Under the pieces are notes generated by a model. That model saw only the letters and a list, made by a program, of their open reading frames with translations. It searched no databases and was not told where the DNA came from. Positions 44,743 through 44,898 of a stretch of 44,898 nucleotides of DNA are shown piece after piece. The stretch spans positions 1-44,898 of the forward strand of contig CALSRA010000022.1 of NCBI GenBank assembly GCA_943788635.1, given 5' to 3'. Source of the stretch: an uncultured Alphaproteobacteria bacterium (lineage in GTDB: Bacteria; Pseudomonadota; Alphaproteobacteria; UBA8366; GCA-2717185). A program made the position numbers and the translations under genes. Each line of letters opens with the position of its first letter. The stretch's first letter is position 1.

Positions 44743-44898
44743 GCAACGCATAGATACCCGTCGGAATCGGCGGCTTCCATCACTGTGGCATGGGCGGCGC
44801 ATCCGTTACCCCCCACCAGTCCACGACCGTCCGCCCCAGGGTCAGCCGCGATTGCGTTTCCACGTCCAGATGCACCGGCTTGCCCCGGAACAGATCCG
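44718..44898 (-). pseudogene. Nucleoside hydrolase, C-terminal end (cut by window edge), two frameshifts
   Basis: Read leftward from the window edge this gives GKPVHLDVETQSRLTLGRTVVDWWGVTD, then PPNATVMEAADSDG and IYALLTDRLSRL, the usual end of the inosine-uridine preferring nucleoside hydrolase (IunH) family, which splits nucleosides into base and ribose. The frame is broken by a missing base near 44791 and an extra base at 44757-44759. The stop at 44718-44720 lies 22 bp inside the convergent hydrolase gene. The metal-binding N-terminal part is outside the window. Confidence 0.75.

Noticed and set aside
1..44898. tRNA, rRNA, CRISPR, prophage or secretion-system genes
   Set aside because: I scanned for T-loop signatures, tandem spaced repeats and phage or conjugation genes and saw none; the only mobile parts are the two IS elements.

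Overview
The window looks like chromosome from a GC-rich, free-living alphaproteobacterium, probably Rhodospirillales-like. The basis is high GC, many small catabolic oxidoreductases, a TorF-type porin behind a sigma-54 promoter, a Zur-box zinc locus, a complete queuosine operon, and IS3 and IS1380 elements. The taxon is inferred from gene content only. I see no tRNA, rRNA, CRISPR array or phage genes.

Layout. 0-6.3 kb: the end of one GMC oxidoreductase, a second GMC gene and a short-chain dehydrogenase (+), then a hybrid sensor kinase and an amidohydrolase (-); nearly all are broken by single-base indels. 6.4-11.6 kb: a SnoaL-like protein, then a zinc locus (-) of zevA, zevB, a small membrane protein and znuA. 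znuA sits behind a palindromic Zur-like box, and zevB is cut in two by an IS3 element. 11.7-16.7 kb: a secreted EF-hand protein (+), then a translationally coupled operon (-) of DsbD-like reductase, exported redoxin, DUF3500 protein and Tat-exported intradiol dioxygenase. 16.8-25.7 kb: an efflux pump, methyltransferase, stress protein, old yellow enzyme, PhyH-type oxygenase, LysR regulator, VOC protein and an orphan acyl-CoA carboxyltransferase.

25.8-29.0 kb is the most puzzling part. A 1,666-bp IS1380-family element with a clean 4-bp TTGA target duplication splits a 74-codon gene. That gene lies 2 bp upstream of an Fe(II)/2-oxoglutarate dioxygenase gene. Removing the element and one TTGA copy restores the frame exactly, so before insertion this was a two-gene small-peptide/dioxygenase operon of unknown function. 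29.1-34.8 kb: a glutathione transferase, a membrane adenylate cyclase with a periplasmic c-type haem motif, tandem luciferase-like flavin oxidoreductases, and the torF porin gene.

34.9-39.3 kb: the queuosine operon yhhQ-queA-tgt-queF-queG, with overlapping or nearly touching genes. It covers precursor uptake, reduction to preQ1, tRNA insertion and both tailoring steps. 39.5-44.9 kb: a coiled-coil protein, a 2-hydroxyacid dehydrogenase, a HCCA-isomerase-like protein, a stand-alone receiver, then a frameshifted MFS transporter, a secreted dienelactone-hydrolase-like enzyme and the end of a nucleoside hydrolase.

Quality caution. I count 20 single-base indels, 18 of them insertions and most in homopolymer runs. 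They lie only at 0.3-5.7, 13.06-13.37 and 42.5-44.8 kb, with none in the 29 kb between 13.4 and 42.4 kb. This looks more like uncorrected sequencing error than decay, so 'pseudogene' calls there are provisional. The two IS insertions have target-site or frame evidence and look real.
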